In this document: piece by piece, positions 52,598 through 62,712 of the stretch | Layout: every line of letters begins with the position of its first letter | How positions within the stretch are numbered: position 1 is the stretch's first letter | From: Photobacterium damselae | Lineage (GTDB): Bacteria; Pseudomonadota; Gammaproteobacteria; Enterobacterales; Vibrionaceae | Length of the DNA stretch: 64,000 nucleotides | Direction: 5' to 3' | Assembly: GCF_003026815.1 (NCBI RefSeq) | Contig: NZ_PYOG01000018.1 | Span: forward strand, 1-64,000 | Made by a program: the position numbers and the translations under genes | Notes under the pieces: model-generated | Told to the model about the DNA's origin: nothing | The model's input: only the letters and a program-made list of their open reading frames with translations | Database searches by the model: none

Positions 52598-54871
52598 ATG
52601 GCAGAGCAATTTGCTGCATGGGAAGGCTTCACAGCTGGCGATTGGCAGAACGAAGTTAACGTTCGTGACTTTATCCAAAAGAACTACACTCCTTACGAGG
52701 GTGACGGCTCTTTCCTAGAAACAGAAGCGACTCCAGCTACAGCGAAACTATGGGACGCTGTAATGGAAGGCATCAAACAGGAAAACGCAACTCACGCGCC
52801 TGTTGATTTCGATACTGACGTTATCTCTACCATCACTGCACACGATGCAGGTTACATCAACAAAGAACTAGAAACTATCGTAGGTCTTCAAACTGACGCT
52901 CCTCTTAAGCGTGGTCTGATCCCTAACGGTGGTATCCGTATGATCGAAGGTTCTTGCAAAGTTTACGGTCGTGAACTAAACGCAGACATCAAAAAGATCT
53001 ACTCTGAGTACCGTAAAACTCACAACCAAGGCGTTTTCGATATCTATACTCCAGATATCCTAAAATGTCGTAAGTCTGGTGTTCTAACTGGTCTTCCAGA
53101 TGCATACGGCCGTGGTCGTATCATTGGTGACTACCGTCGCGTAGCGCTATACGGTATCGATGCACTAATGAAAGATAAGCTAGCTCAGTTCACTTCTCTA
53201 CAGGAGCGTTTTGAGAAAGGCGAAGACCTACAGATGACTATGCAGCTTCGTGAAGAAATCTGCGAACAGCACCGTGCTCTAGGCCAAATCAAAGCAATGG
53301 CTGCGAAATACGGTTGTGACATCTCTGGTCCTGCAACAAATGCACAAGAAGCTATCCAGTGGACTTACTTCGGCTACCTAGCTGCTGTTAAATCTCAAAA
53401 CGGTGCTGCAATGTCTCTAGGTCGTACTTCGACTTTCCTAGACATCTTCATCGAGCGTGATATCGCTGCTGGTAAGATCACTGAAGCTCAAGCTCAAGAA
53501 ATGATCGACCACTTCGTAATGAAGCTACGTATGGTTCGTTTCCTACGTACTCCTGAATACGATGAGCTATTCTCTGGCGACCCAATCTGGGCAACAGAAT
53601 CAATGGGTGGTATGGGTCTTGACGGTCGTACATTAGTTACTCGTACTAACTTCCGTTTCCTAAACAGCCTATACACTATGGGTCCATCTCCAGAGCCAAA
53701 CATCACTGTTCTTTGGTCTGAGCAACTACCTGTAGGCTTCAAGAAGTTCTGTGCGAAGGTATCTATCGATACTTCTTCTATCCAGTACGAAAACGACGAC
53801 CTAATGCGTCCAGACATGAACTCTGACGACTACGCAATCGCATGTTGTGTATCTCCAATGGTTGTTGGTAAGCAAATGCAGTTCTTCGGTGCTCGTGCTA
53901 ACCTTGCTAAAACTATGCTTTACTCTATCAACGGTGGTGTTGATGAGAAGCTTAAGATGCAAGTTGGTCCTAAGACTGATCCAGTAACTTCTGAAGTTCT
54001 TGACTACACAGACGTTATGGATCGCCTAGATCACTTCATGGACTGGTTAGCAACTCAGTACGTGACTGCTCTAAACGCAATTCACTACTCTCACGACAAG
54101 TACAGCTACGAAGCTTCTCTAATGGCTCTTCATGACCGTGATGTTAAGCGTACTATGGCTTGTGGTATTGCTGGTCTTTCTGTTGCAGCTGACTCACTAT
54201 CAGCAATCAAATACGCAACTGTTAAACCAATCCGTGATGAAGACGGTATCGCAATCGACTTCGAAATCGAAGGCGACTACCCTAAATTTGGTAACAACGA
54301 TGCTCGCGTAGATGACATCGCTTGTGACCTAGTTGAGCGCTTCATGAACAAGATCCGTACTCACAAGATGTACCGTGATGCGATCCCAACTCAGTCTATC
54401 CTAACTATCACATCTAACGTTGTGTACGGTAAGAAGACTGGTAACACTCCAGACGGTCGTCGTGCAGGTGCTCCATTCGCACCAGGTGCAAACCCAATGC
54501 ACGGTCGTGATGAGAAAGGTGCTGTAGCATCTCTAACTTCTGTAGGTAAACTACCATTTGCTCACGCTAAAGATGGTATTTCTTACACATTCTCTATCGT
54601 ACCGAACGCTCTAGGTAAAGATCTTGATACTCAAGAAACTAACCTAGCAGGCCTAATGGATGGTTACTTCCACCACGAAGCTGGTATCGAAGGTGGTCAG
54701 CACCTAAACGTTAACGTTCTTAACCGTGAAACTCTAGAAGACGCAGTTAAGCACCCAGAGAAATACCCACAGCTAACTATCCGTGTATCTGGTTACGCTG
54801 TACGTTTCAACTCTCTAACTCCAGAGCAGCAACGTGACGTTATTTCTCGTACTTTCACTGCATCTCTATAA
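52598..54871 (+). CDS. pflB: PflB: pyruvate formate-lyase
   Basis: This 757-residue glycyl-radical enzyme converts pyruvate and CoA to acetyl-CoA and formate in anaerobic growth. The active-site pair Cys-Cys is in AIACCVSPM (about residue 415), and the radical glycine is in VSGYAVRFN near the C-terminus (about residue 732). Codon use is strongly biased (for example CTA/CTT Leu, CGT Arg), pointing to very high expression. AGGTAGG precedes the ATG. The activating enzyme gene pflA is not adjacent but lies 2.4 kb downstream, past rlhA. Confidence 0.97.
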   Translation: MAEQFAAWEGFTAGDWQNEVNVRDFIQKNYTPYEGDGSFLETEATPATAKLWDAVMEGIKQENATHAPVDFDTDVISTITAHDAGYINKELETIVGLQTDAPLKRGLIPNGGIRMIEGSCKVYGRELNADIKKIYSEYRKTHNQGVFDIYTPDILKCRKSGVLTGLPDAYGRGRIIGDYRRVALYGIDALMKDKLAQFTSLQERFEKGEDLQMTMQLREEICEQHRALGQIKAMAAKYGCDISGPATNAQEAIQWTYFGYLAAVKSQNGAAMSLGRTSTFLDIFIERDIAAGKITEAQAQEMIDHFVMKLRMVRFLRTPEYDELFSGDPIWATESMGGMGLDGRTLVTRTNFRFLNSLYTMGPSPEPNITVLWSEQLPVGFKKFCAKVSIDTSSIQYENDDLMRPDMNSDDYAIACCVSPMVVGKQMQFFGARANLAKTMLYSINGGVDEKLKMQVGPKTDPVTSEVLDYTDVMDRLDHFMDWLATQYVTALNAIHYSHDKYSYEASLMALHDRDVKRTMACGIAGLSVAADSLSAIKYATVKPIRDEDGIAIDFEIEGDYPKFGNNDARVDDIACDLVERFMNKIRTHKMYRDAIPTQSILTITSNVVYGKKTGNTPDGRRAGAPFAPGANPMHGRDEKGAVASLTSVGKLPFAHAKDGISYTFSIVPNALGKDLDTQETNLAGLMDGYFHHEAGIEGGQHLNVNVLNRETLEDAVKHPEKYPQLTIRVSGYAVRFNSLTPEQQRDVISRTFTASL

Positions 54872-54900
54872 TTTAGAGTTTACAGTTTAGTATGAATGAA

Positions 54901-54928
54901 AAAAGCCGGTCTCAGACCGGCTTTTTTA
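54901..54928 (+). terminator. Intrinsic terminator of focA-pflB
   Basis: The stem AAAAGCCGGTC/GACCGGCTTTT has a 3-base to 5-base loop and is followed by a T-run. It is 29 bases after the pflB stop codon. Confidence 0.92.
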
Positions 54929-54980
54929 TTGATTTCACAGGATAAAATAGCAAACTCGAATAAACGAGATATCTCACTAT

Positions 54981-55110
54981 CCCGTTTCCCTTTCTTACTC
55001 TACTCTTTCTTTACTACCTTGCTCGTGCCTTATCACCCTTCTCTTCCCTCTTTTCCTTGCTCTTCCTTCTTTTCCCTTATCACCCTTCTCTTCCCTATCT
55101 TCCCTTATCA
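54981..55110 (+). repeat. Polypyrimidine tract abutting the rlhA stop
   Basis: A C/T-rich stretch has the phrase CTTATCACCCTTCTCTTCCC repeated twice (about 55027 and 55075). It ends just before the rlhA stop codon at 55116. Confidence 0.78.
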
Positions 55111-55115
55111 AAAAT

Positions 55116-57011
55116 CTATTGCTTATTGTGCCCTACAACCTTCATTTCACACTTCAAGCAGTCAAACACCAGTTTCAACGTTTCTCCGCCCATTTCAAGA
55201 ATCATAGGCTCAGCTTTAATTCCTTCAACTTGCTTAGGACACTGGTTAAAGCTAAAGCGAAGACAATGCTTGGTGATCATTAGTGGAACATCTTCATACA
55301 CTTTATTAAGCTCGTAAGCATCTTCAACTTCAATAACCCCGTGCTGCTGATAAAACGCTTTGGCAGAGGTATTAGCAACATTGCCTAAATAACTCAAATG
55401 ACGCTTAGGAAACTCAACATCAGGATTGTATTTACCAGGCGCCGGACGTTGATAACCTTCAAAACGCGCCTGTTCTAAAGCAGCAATACCATCTCGACGA
55501 AGACCATTTAATACCGATGCTGGCGTAAACCACATCTGACTTGTCTTCACTTGAATATCACGCGCTTCAAAATCGGTATTGCCCAATTTATTTAGTTGCT
55601 TACGAATATTGGCTAAGGTTTTTTCAGCATCATTAGCTGGTGTTTTCTCACACTCAAACTCGACTTGGGCAGAAAAACCATAGTCATCTGTTAGTGTCAG
55701 CATCAAGCCTCGATGACTATCTGCTAATATCATGCTCACACCGATACGACGACGACTTGAATCTTTTGCCAACAGATCTTCAAAGGCCTTATCAAAGTTG
55801 CGGTAAACCACCATACCTACTTTGAGATCTTTTGGCATTTGGGCAAAATATAAACGGTTACCGTCAGCTCGGTTAACGCGGATCCCCTGAAGCTTGTCAT
55901 CACTTTGCTGAACTTTAAGGTAATTCTGGCTAAAGTATGCGATACCATCACCATTATTAAATTCAAGATCAGAATCGAGTTCAATAAAGTCTTTACCCAC
56001 CAACCGGACTTTACCTGCTTTTTGTCCTAGGTATTTTGGCGTGCGAAAATCACTAATCCCCGCATTTCGCTCTTGAACAAAATAATCTGTTTTACCACGG
56101 TTAAAGCTTTTATCAGGGTCGGCATTAAAATTGGTTTCGACTCGACCGTGAGAAGAGGAATATAACTCAGGACGACGAGCCATAATGGCGTCTAATTCAC
56201 GACTATAGTGTGCAGTAACGTTTTTCACATAACTGAGATCTTTTAGGCGACCTTCAATTTTAAATGAGCGCACACCCGCATCGATAAGCGCTTCTAGATT
56301 GGCAGTCTGGTTATTATCTTTAAGTGACAACAAGTGTTGATTCTCAGCTAATACTTCTCCCTGACGAGTCTTTAAATTACAAGGCAGACGACACATTTGA
56401 GAACAAGAACCACGGTTTGCACTGCGGTTAGTAAATGCATGGCTGATATAACATTGACCGCTGTAACTCACACAAAGCGCACCATGAATAAAAAATTCAA
56501 TTTGCATATTAGTATGAGCTGCGATGTCATAAATTTGAGGTAAGCTTAATTCACGAGCTAACACAACCTGAGTAAAACCCACCTGCTCTAAAAATTCGGC
56601 CTTTTCTTTATCGCGGTTATCAATTTGCGTACTCGCGTGCAAAGCCAGAGGTGGGAGATTCAGTTGAAGAATACCCATATCCTGCACAATCAGAGCATCA
56701 GCGCCTGCATGATAGATATCCCAAATCAACTGCTCTGCCTGAGCTAATTCACTGTCAGACAAAATCGTATTAAGAGCAACAAATACCTGAGCATGGTATC
56801 TATGAGCAAATTCACACAAACGCTGGATATCTTCAATACTGTTTCCAGCCGCGGCGCGAGCACCAAAGGCAGGACCACCAATGTAAACCGCATCGGCACC
56901 GTGCTTAATCGCTTCAATACCAAAATCGGCATTTTTAGCTGGAGCAAGAAGCTCAATACAATTTGAAATGTGGCCTAATGGCGTTGTCGATAATTCAGAG
57001 GCTGACGTCAT
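55116..57011 (-). CDS. rlhA: RlhA: 23S rRNA hydroxylation factor (U32 peptidase-like)
   Basis: This 631-residue member of the U32 family is required for hydroxylation of cytidine 2501 of 23S rRNA in E. coli (YdcP). The N-terminal TIM-barrel segment (IELLAPAKNADFGIEAIKHGADAVYIGG, in part) and the cysteine set (HGALCVSYSGQCYIS, then GSCSQMCRLPC), probably for an iron-sulfur cluster, are visible. The C-terminal extension carries two more Cys (DCLKCEMK). Length and layout fit RlhA better than the shorter UbiU/UbiV or TrhP proteins. Confidence 0.88.
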   Translation of the reverse strand: MTSASELSTTPLGHISNCIELLAPAKNADFGIEAIKHGADAVYIGGPAFGARAAAGNSIEDIQRLCEFAHRYHAQVFVALNTILSDSELAQAEQLIWDIYHAGADALIVQDMGILQLNLPPLALHASTQIDNRDKEKAEFLEQVGFTQVVLARELSLPQIYDIAAHTNMQIEFFIHGALCVSYSGQCYISHAFTNRSANRGSCSQMCRLPCNLKTRQGEVLAENQHLLSLKDNNQTANLEALIDAGVRSFKIEGRLKDLSYVKNVTAHYSRELDAIMARRPELYSSSHGRVETNFNADPDKSFNRGKTDYFVQERNAGISDFRTPKYLGQKAGKVRLVGKDFIELDSDLEFNNGDGIAYFSQNYLKVQQSDDKLQGIRVNRADGNRLYFAQMPKDLKVGMVVYRNFDKAFEDLLAKDSSRRRIGVSMILADSHRGLMLTLTDDYGFSAQVEFECEKTPANDAEKTLANIRKQLNKLGNTDFEARDIQVKTSQMWFTPASVLNGLRRDGIAALEQARFEGYQRPAPGKYNPDVEFPKRHLSYLGNVANTSAKAFYQQHGVIEVEDAYELNKVYEDVPLMITKHCLRFSFNQCPKQVEGIKAEPMILEMGGETLKLVFDCLKCEMKVVGHNKQ

Positions 57012-57320
57012 GATTATTTACATATATTAAATAGAAGAAATTGTGACAAGTATAACACTCATACTCAGAGGATTAGAAAGTTCATCAATGGTAAACAGAG
57101 ATTAAAAGTGTTGTTTTTTTATCCATTAAGATATTTCATTCATGCAGTATTTTGTTTCATCTCACATCAATAGCGATACAAATATAAAATAAAAACATAT
57201 AGTTAAAGTTTTATTTAAACTAGGGATTGATAAATATAAGTATGGCTAAGACTAGGTTAAATAAGTAACTTGTAATAAAATATCCTCATAATAAATCGCA
57301 CAATGCGGAGAGATTAAGCA
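57012..57320. other. Divergent AT-rich promoter region between rlhA and pflA
   Basis: I see no gene, tandem array or clear operator in this gap. GGAGAG at 57306-57311 is the ribosome site of pflA. Confidence 0.5.
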
Positions 57321-58067
57321 ATGTCAGTAAAAGGTCGAATTCACTCTTTCGAATCTTGCGGAACCGTTGATGGCCCAGGTATCCGTTTTATCGTGTTTCT
57401 ACAAGGCTGCTTAATGCGCTGCCAATATTGTCATAACCGAGATACTTGGGATCTAGATGATGGCAAAGAGATTACTGTAGACGAACTTATTGCCGAAGCT
57501 AAGTCTTATCGCTTCTTTATGAACTCTTCAGGTGGTGGCGTGACAGCATCAGGCGGTGAAGCCATGTTACAACCTGAATTTGTACGAGATTTCTTCCGTG
57601 CAGCTCACGCTGAAGGTATTCATACTTGTCTTGATACCAATGGCTACATTCGTAAGCATACCGATGTTGTTGATGAAGTATTAGATGATACTGATTTGGT
57701 GATGCTAGATCTAAAACAACTGGATGATAGCATTCACCGTGAGCTAGTTGGTGTACCCAATAAACGTGTATTAGATTTTGCTCATTACTTACATCAGCGC
57801 GGTCAAAAAACATGGATCCGTTATGTGATTGTTCCTGGCTATACCGATGATGAACGTTCTGCTCATTTACTGGGGGAATTTATCCAAGATATGGATAACA
57901 TCGAGAAAGTTGAGTTGCTGCCTTATCACCAACTTGGCGAACATAAGTGGGAAGCAATGGGCTTTGATTACCCTCTAAAAGGTGTAAAACCACCGAAGAA
58001 AGAGACTATGGAAAAGATCAAAGAGATCATCCAAAGTTACAACCCAGAACGTAAAGTGATGTACTAA
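57321..58067 (+). CDS. pflA: PflA: pyruvate formate-lyase-activating enzyme
   Basis: This 248-residue radical-SAM enzyme installs the glycyl radical in PflB. The cluster-binding C-x3-C-x2-C is Cys30-Cys34-Cys37 in [15 protein letters not shown], and [13 protein letters not shown] follows. Length matches E. coli PflA. It has its own promoter region and terminator, so it can be expressed separately from pflB. Confidence 0.96.
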   Translation: MSVKGRIHSFESCGTVDGPGIRFIVFLQGCLMRCQYCHNRDTWDLDDGKEITVDELIAEAKSYRFFMNSSGGGVTASGGEAMLQPEFVRDFFRAAHAEGIHTCLDTNGYIRKHTDVVDEVLDDTDLVMLDLKQLDDSIHRELVGVPNKRVLDFAHYLHQRGQKTWIRYVIVPGYTDDERSAHLLGEFIQDMDNIEKVELLPYHQLGEHKWEAMGFDYPLKGVKPPKKETMEKIKEIIQSYNPERKVMY

Positions 58068-58104
58068 GTACGAGTAATTGGCTTAGTTTGATCAATCGCA
58101 TAAT

Positions 58105-58131
58105 AAAAAGAGCGCTGTTGCGCTCTTTTTG
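58105..58131 (+). terminator. Intrinsic terminator of pflA
   Basis: The stem AAAAAGAGCGC/GCGCTCTTTTT (11 bp, 4-base loop) is followed by T. The A/T-symmetric ends allow it to work on both strands, serving the small gene at 58163-58282 as well. Confidence 0.92.
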
Positions 58132-58162
58132 TATGAGTTGGTTCACGATATAAAATGGCAAC

Positions 58163-58282
58163 TTAAAATGGGTGGGTATTAGCTGAAATCATGATCACAA
58201 CAAACGCAACCAGAATAGCCATAATACCGATAGAGATAGGAGCAGTATGTTGAATTTTTGTGACGGGTTCTTGCTCTGTCAT
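58163..58282 (-). CDS. Small single-pass membrane protein (39 residues), unknown function
   Basis: This short frame encodes 39 residues, starting MTEQEPVTKIQHTAPISIG. One strongly hydrophobic segment follows (about residues 16-34, IGIMAILVAFVVIMISA) and then a short NTHPF tail. AAGGAAAC lies 4 bases before the ATG, a near-ideal ribosome site, and the pflA terminator also works on this strand. These features together support a real gene. I do not recognise a family. The charge pattern suggests the N-terminus stays in the cytoplasm. Confidence 0.68.
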   Translation of the reverse strand: MTEQEPVTKIQHTAPISIGIMAILVAFVVIMISANTHPF

Positions 58283-58546
58283 GATGTTTCCTTTTTTGGC
58301 GATATTTTTATAAATTTATAACCCGTCACGATAAATTGATTTAAATCAAAAAACCACAACAGAATATGAAAAAGATGTTTGCAAAATTCGATATATCTTT
58401 TTTACATTCAATTATGTATACCGTACAAAAATATTTTTCCTTTTCTAACCTACTGGATTTACACACCTTCTTTTATTTCTATAAAAACTCCCTACTTATT
58501 GCGTATTTTTCCTATTTATCCATGATAAAATTATGGTATAAACACA

Positions 58547-58562
58547 GCGCAAACGTTTGCGT
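58547..58562. promoter_or_regulatory. PurR operator upstream of fhs
   Basis: GCGCAAACGTTTGCGT is a near-perfect 16-bp palindrome matching the PurR box (ACGCAAACGTTTGCGT type). It sits 5 bases after a possible -10 (TATAAA, 58537-58542), a position that would block transcription. Purine control of fhs makes sense because 10-formyl-tetrahydrofolate feeds purine synthesis. The rest of the 58283-58660 gap shows no convincing gene. Confidence 0.75.
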
Positions 58563-58660
58563 AATTGAAAATATCGCAAAATATAGCATTAACCACCAAT
58601 CCGCTTTTAACTTGCAGCAACGATTTTTCGATGCCGTTACTCTCATAAGGATGCGCCTTA

Positions 58661-60415
58661 ATGAAAAGTGATATTCAAATTTGCCGTGAGACAATTCTCA
58701 CTCCAATTGATCTAATCGCCCAACAAGCTGGCATCGAACCACAAGATCTGACGCCTCAAGGAACATTAAAGGCCAAAGTAAAGCCTGCGATTTTAAACCG
58801 TTTGGCAAATAAGCCAGAGGGTAAGTTAGTCCTTGTTACCGCCATTACACCAACCCCTCTAGGCGAAGGAAAAACGGTAACTACAATTGGTTTAGCCCAA
58901 GGCTTGGCGAAGATCAATCAATCTGTTATAGCTTGTATTCGTCAGCCATCAATGGGGCCAGTCTTTGGGGTTAAAGGGGGGGCTGCAGGTGGTGGTTATA
59001 GCCAGGTCGCACCTATGGAGAAGCTGAATCTTCATCTTACTGGGGATATCCATGCCGTGACAGCAGCTCACAACTTAGCAGCTGCCGCTCTTGATGCCCG
59101 CTTATACCACGAACAGCGTCTTGGCTATGATCTATTTAGCGAAAAAACAGGGTTACCTGCACTGCGTATTGATATTGTTCGTATCGTCTGGAAGCGTGTG
59201 ATGGACCACAATGATCGCGCTCTTCGCATGATCACTATTGGTCAAAACGAACCGGGTAAAGATATTAATGGTATTGAGCGTCATGATGGCTTTGATATTT
59301 CAGCAGCGTCAGAGTTAATGGCTATTTTGGCACTTTCTAATGACTTAGCGGATATGCGCGCACGTATCGGAAAAATCGTGCTTGCCTATGATCTTGACGG
59401 AAATCCCGTTACGGCAGAAGATCTACAAGTTGCAGGGGCAATGGCTGTTACCATGTGTGAAGCGATTGAACCAACCTTAATGCAAACCTTAGAAGGTGTA
59501 CCGACCTTAATTCATGCCGGACCGTTTGCTAATATTGCCCATGGAAATTCATCAATTATTGCCGATAAAATTGGTCTAAAACTGGCCGATTTTGTTGTAA
59601 CAGAAGGTGGTTTTGGCTCCGACATGGGCTTTGAGAAAGCGTGTAATATTAAAGCCCAACAGGCAAAACGAGGCCCTGACTGTGCCGTTGTCGTTGCAAC
59701 ACTTCGAGGGTTAAAAGCCAACTCAGGCCTTTACGATCTTCGCCCTGGCCAACCTCTACCAGATGCTATTTTTGCTCCTGATAATAAGGCCTTAACTGCT
59801 GGATTTGACAATCTGCGCTGGCATATTAACAATGCAGCCAAATATGGGGTTCCTGTAGTGGTTGCGATTAACCGCTTCCCACAAGACAGTGATGAAGAGC
59901 TCTCTCAGCTTAAAGAGATGATTCTAAATACTGAATTTAATGTTCATGTCGATGTTGCTCTAAGTGAAGCCTTTGCTAAAGGTGGCGACGGCGCAATAGA
60001 ACTTGCTCATGCTGTGGTCAAGGCCTGCCAGACGCCGGCAAACTTCGCCCCACTCTACTGTTTAGAGCAATCATTAGAAGAAAAACTTATGTGTGTGGCA
60101 GAAGTCGGTTACGGCGCTCAAGCGATTGAGCTCTCTGATTTAGCCAAACAACAACTGGCTCAATTTAAAGCACAAGGGTTTGATAATCTGGCCGTTTGTA
60201 TGGCTAAAACGCCACTGTCTATTACGACCGACCCTGCTATTAAAGGTGCACCAACCGATTTTGTTGTTCCAGTAAGAGAATTAAAATTGTGTGCAGGCGC
60301 AGGATTTGTCTACGCACTATGTGGCAATGTGATGACTATGCCTGGCCTACCAGAAAAGCCTGCGTATATGAATCTAGATCTAGATGCTGACGGAAACATT
60401 GTTGGATTAAGCTAA
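58661..60415 (+). CDS. fhs: Fhs: formate-tetrahydrofolate ligase
   Basis: This 584-residue enzyme makes 10-formyl-tetrahydrofolate from formate, ATP and tetrahydrofolate. The P-loop TPLGEGKT is at residues 65-72, and [27 protein letters not shown], [18 protein letters not shown] and [18 protein letters not shown] segments (in parts) are family signatures. Length is slightly above the usual 555-560. TAAGGAT precedes the ATG. It lies downstream of the formate-producing pfl genes, allowing recapture of fermentation formate for one-carbon metabolism. Confidence 0.96.
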   Translation: MKSDIQICRETILTPIDLIAQQAGIEPQDLTPQGTLKAKVKPAILNRLANKPEGKLVLVTAITPTPLGEGKTVTTIGLAQGLAKINQSVIACIRQPSMGPVFGVKGGAAGGGYSQVAPMEKLNLHLTGDIHAVTAAHNLAAAALDARLYHEQRLGYDLFSEKTGLPALRIDIVRIVWKRVMDHNDRALRMITIGQNEPGKDINGIERHDGFDISAASELMAILALSNDLADMRARIGKIVLAYDLDGNPVTAEDLQVAGAMAVTMCEAIEPTLMQTLEGVPTLIHAGPFANIAHGNSSIIADKIGLKLADFVVTEGGFGSDMGFEKACNIKAQQAKRGPDCAVVVATLRGLKANSGLYDLRPGQPLPDAIFAPDNKALTAGFDNLRWHINNAAKYGVPVVVAINRFPQDSDEELSQLKEMILNTEFNVHVDVALSEAFAKGGDGAIELAHAVVKACQTPANFAPLYCLEQSLEEKLMCVAEVGYGAQAIELSDLAKQQLAQFKAQGFDNLAVCMAKTPLSITTDPAIKGAPTDFVVPVRELKLCAGAGFVYALCGNVMTMPGLPEKPAYMNLDLDADGNIVGLS

Positions 60416-60525
60416 GCTTTTACTAACCGTTTACTCGCTATATACCTAAGCTTAAGTGGCTAAACCAAGTAGCTAGACCCAATAATTAGGCCAAGTCACG
60501 AAATCAGCTAATTAGTCAGATAATG

Positions 60526-60554
60526 AAGCCAAGATTTTCCGTTTGGCTTTTTTT
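60526..60554 (+). terminator. Intrinsic terminator of fhs
   Basis: The stem AAGCCAA/TTGGCTT (7 bp, 10-base loop) is followed by T-rich sequence. The rest of the 60416-60754 gap shows nothing else that I can name. Confidence 0.75.
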
Positions 60555-60754
60555 ACGCTTCGATTAAATAACCTTTCAAAACAGGCGGTTATAGATTCCA
60601 TCTAAGAACTAAATCCTCAGCAATTAGGATAAAAGATAGGCGATTGATGCTATTTCGCTTAAAATTGTTATCAGGTCGTCGTCAGATCAATTTTTTTTAA
60701 TCATAAACTGGCTAATCTCAAGACAGATAAAAATACAATTTAAGGCTAATTCAC

Positions 60755-61255
60755 ATGGAAATGACTAACGCTCAACGTCTGATTCTTTCAAATCAATACA
60801 CATTAATGGCGCAGATGGATCCTGATAATGCGGCTAAATATCACCGTCTACAAACCATTGTAGAGCGTGGCTATGCACTACAGATGCGTGAATTAAATAA
60901 AGATTTTGGTGAGTTATCTGAAGAAGAATGTCGCCGTGTAATCGACTTTATGGAAATGTATCACGCGCTACAAGAGTCTTATAAAATGCTTGATGCCGCT
61001 CACCAACAGCAAGTGGATCACCGCCGTCTACAATTTTTAGGATTCGATGCAGCATCAGAAGCTCAACTGGTTCATTACGTGCGATTCCTAACGGATGAAG
61101 AAGGCCTATATCCTCAGTTTGATAAAGCAGAGCACCACTTCAATAGCCAAGTTCCTATGCTAGAAAAATATAAGCGTATGCTACAGACTTGGCGCAACTG
61201 CCCACGTCAATACCACTTATCGGCAAGTGAGATTCAACAAATTTTTAGCGCATAA
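60755..61255 (+). CDS. yfbU: YfbU family protein
   Basis: This 166-residue soluble helical protein matches YfbU along its length: [15 protein letters not shown] at the start, [29 protein letters not shown], and [19 protein letters not shown] near the end. The family is widespread in gammaproteobacteria. Its biochemical function is unknown, although high-level expression has been linked to cell death in E. coli. Single-gene unit with its own terminator. Confidence 0.93.
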   Translation: MEMTNAQRLILSNQYTLMAQMDPDNAAKYHRLQTIVERGYALQMRELNKDFGELSEEECRRVIDFMEMYHALQESYKMLDAAHQQQVDHRRLQFLGFDAASEAQLVHYVRFLTDEEGLYPQFDKAEHHFNSQVPMLEKYKRMLQTWRNCPRQYHLSASEIQQIFSA

Positions 61256-61284
61256 GTCGTTTGAAATTTAGACAAAACCTGAAA

Positions 61285-61314
61285 AAGTCAAGATTCATAC
61301 TCTTGGCTTTTTTT
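61285..61314 (+). terminator. Intrinsic terminator of yfbU
   Basis: The stem AAGTCAAGA/TCTTGGCTT (9 bp, one G-U pair, 7-base loop) is followed by a T-run. Confidence 0.85.
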
Positions 61315-61467
61315 GTCAAAAGTGACACATACATCGCAAAAATATCATTAAAAACCATATCCTCAACCATTATCAATTAAGAATACATTCCCCAAACTAT
61401 ACAAAATAGGTATAAACTACTTTTTGCATAACAAAATTCCGCCGTATTTGGGATACAGTCATATTTT

Positions 61468-62709
61468 ATGATGCGATATTTACTACTTTTTATTCTGTTC
61501 TGTTTCGCTTATACCGCAAAAGCGCAACAGCTTACGATTCTTACAACATTTACAGAATCCACTATTGCACCATTAATTTGGCAATTTCAGCAACAGCACC
61601 CAGATCTGGAAATCGATGTACTCTCACGTCGTGAATCTGCAGCTCTGCGTCAAATAACCCAAAGCAGACGACACATTGATGTTATTGTCTCTTCATCACG
61701 AATAATCTTCACCCCATTGATTAAAAATCATGAATTACTCCCTTTGCCTCAGTCCTTACAGAGTAAACAGGGTAAATACGCATTTTTCCAATATCCAGAT
61801 CCGAACATTGCAATCTTCGGTTACTCTGGATATGGCTTTATCGCCAATCAAGATTATTTAAGTTCCCACCAGCTTCCAGCCCCAACATCTTGGGAAATGC
61901 TAACGGATCCTATGTATGCAGGTCATGTTGCAATTGGTAGCCCAAGTCGCTCAATTACCACACATTTTATGGTGGAGAGTATTTTACAGCACTATGGATG
62001 GGATAAAGGCTGGGCATTACTTTACCAAATAGCAGGAAATACTAAGCAGATTGCCGCCCGTAGTTATGGTGTCAGTGATATGGTATCTCAAGGTACAGCG
62101 GGCGTTGGTCCGGTATTAGATAGCTTCGCCTTTGAATATCAAAAGCAGTTTCCTTTTATTGAATTCCATTACCAGAAAAATACGCCTCGATTGCCAAGTT
62201 TTATTGCTGGAATCAAGCATTCAACACCAAATAAGTATACGCTTGAGTTTATCAACTATGTTCTATCGGCTTCTACGCAACGTGAACTCAAATCTCTTAT
62301 CAATAAATACGCCATTGATGATAAAATGACACGACCTGAGCTGCCCGAACCGCTTAGACTATCCTTAATGAAGCAACGAGATTTACTGGTCAAATATCTG
62401 TTTGATCAAACTATCAGTTATCAATTAACCAGTTTAAATCAAGCGTGGCGGCTACTGCATAATATTGAAAAGTACCAAAAAGAACTGACACCAGCTCAAC
62501 AAAAAGTGTACTTGCAAGCGAAACAACTGGCTTCAACACCACCAATATCAGCACAGGATGCTGCGACGAAAAATTTTGCGTATCTCTCCCCTAGCAGACA
62601 AGATACAGCAACTCAAAAAACACTCACTCAATGGCGTGATACTATGCATAACAATTTGCTAGAATCAATTGCTATTAGTCAAAGGTTATTATCTCAATTA
62701 AGAGGATAA
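61468..62709 (+). CDS. pgtC: PgtC-like periplasmic substrate-binding protein
   Basis: This 413-residue protein has a signal peptide ending near YTAKA and the fold of iron/phosphonate-type periplasmic binding proteins (LTILTTFTESTIAPLIWQFQ, in part; SWEMLTDPMYAGHVAIGSPSRS; GVGPVLDSFAF). In Salmonella, PgtC relays phosphoglycerate sensing to the PgtB kinase. Here the kinase gene follows after 3 bases, supporting a sensor role over transport. The C-terminal 130 residues are an extra helical region beyond the usual binding-protein length. Ligand is unproven. Confidence 0.8.
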   Translation: MMRYLLLFILFCFAYTAKAQQLTILTTFTESTIAPLIWQFQQQHPDLEIDVLSRRESAALRQITQSRRHIDVIVSSSRIIFTPLIKNHELLPLPQSLQSKQGKYAFFQYPDPNIAIFGYSGYGFIANQDYLSSHQLPAPTSWEMLTDPMYAGHVAIGSPSRSITTHFMVESILQHYGWDKGWALLYQIAGNTKQIAARSYGVSDMVSQGTAGVGPVLDSFAFEYQKQFPFIEFHYQKNTPRLPSFIAGIKHSTPNKYTLEFINYVLSASTQRELKSLINKYAIDDKMTRPELPEPLRLSLMKQRDLLVKYLFDQTISYQLTSLNQAWRLLHNIEKYQKELTPAQQKVYLQAKQLASTPPISAQDAATKNFAYLSPSRQDTATQKTLTQWRDTMHNNLLESIAISQRLLSQLRG

Positions 62710-62712
62710 AAA

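Noticed and set aside
58366..58671. 101-codon plus-strand frame upstream of fhs
   Set aside because: It covers the PurR box and the fhs promoter and overlaps the fhs start, and its composition is that of AT-rich non-coding DNA.
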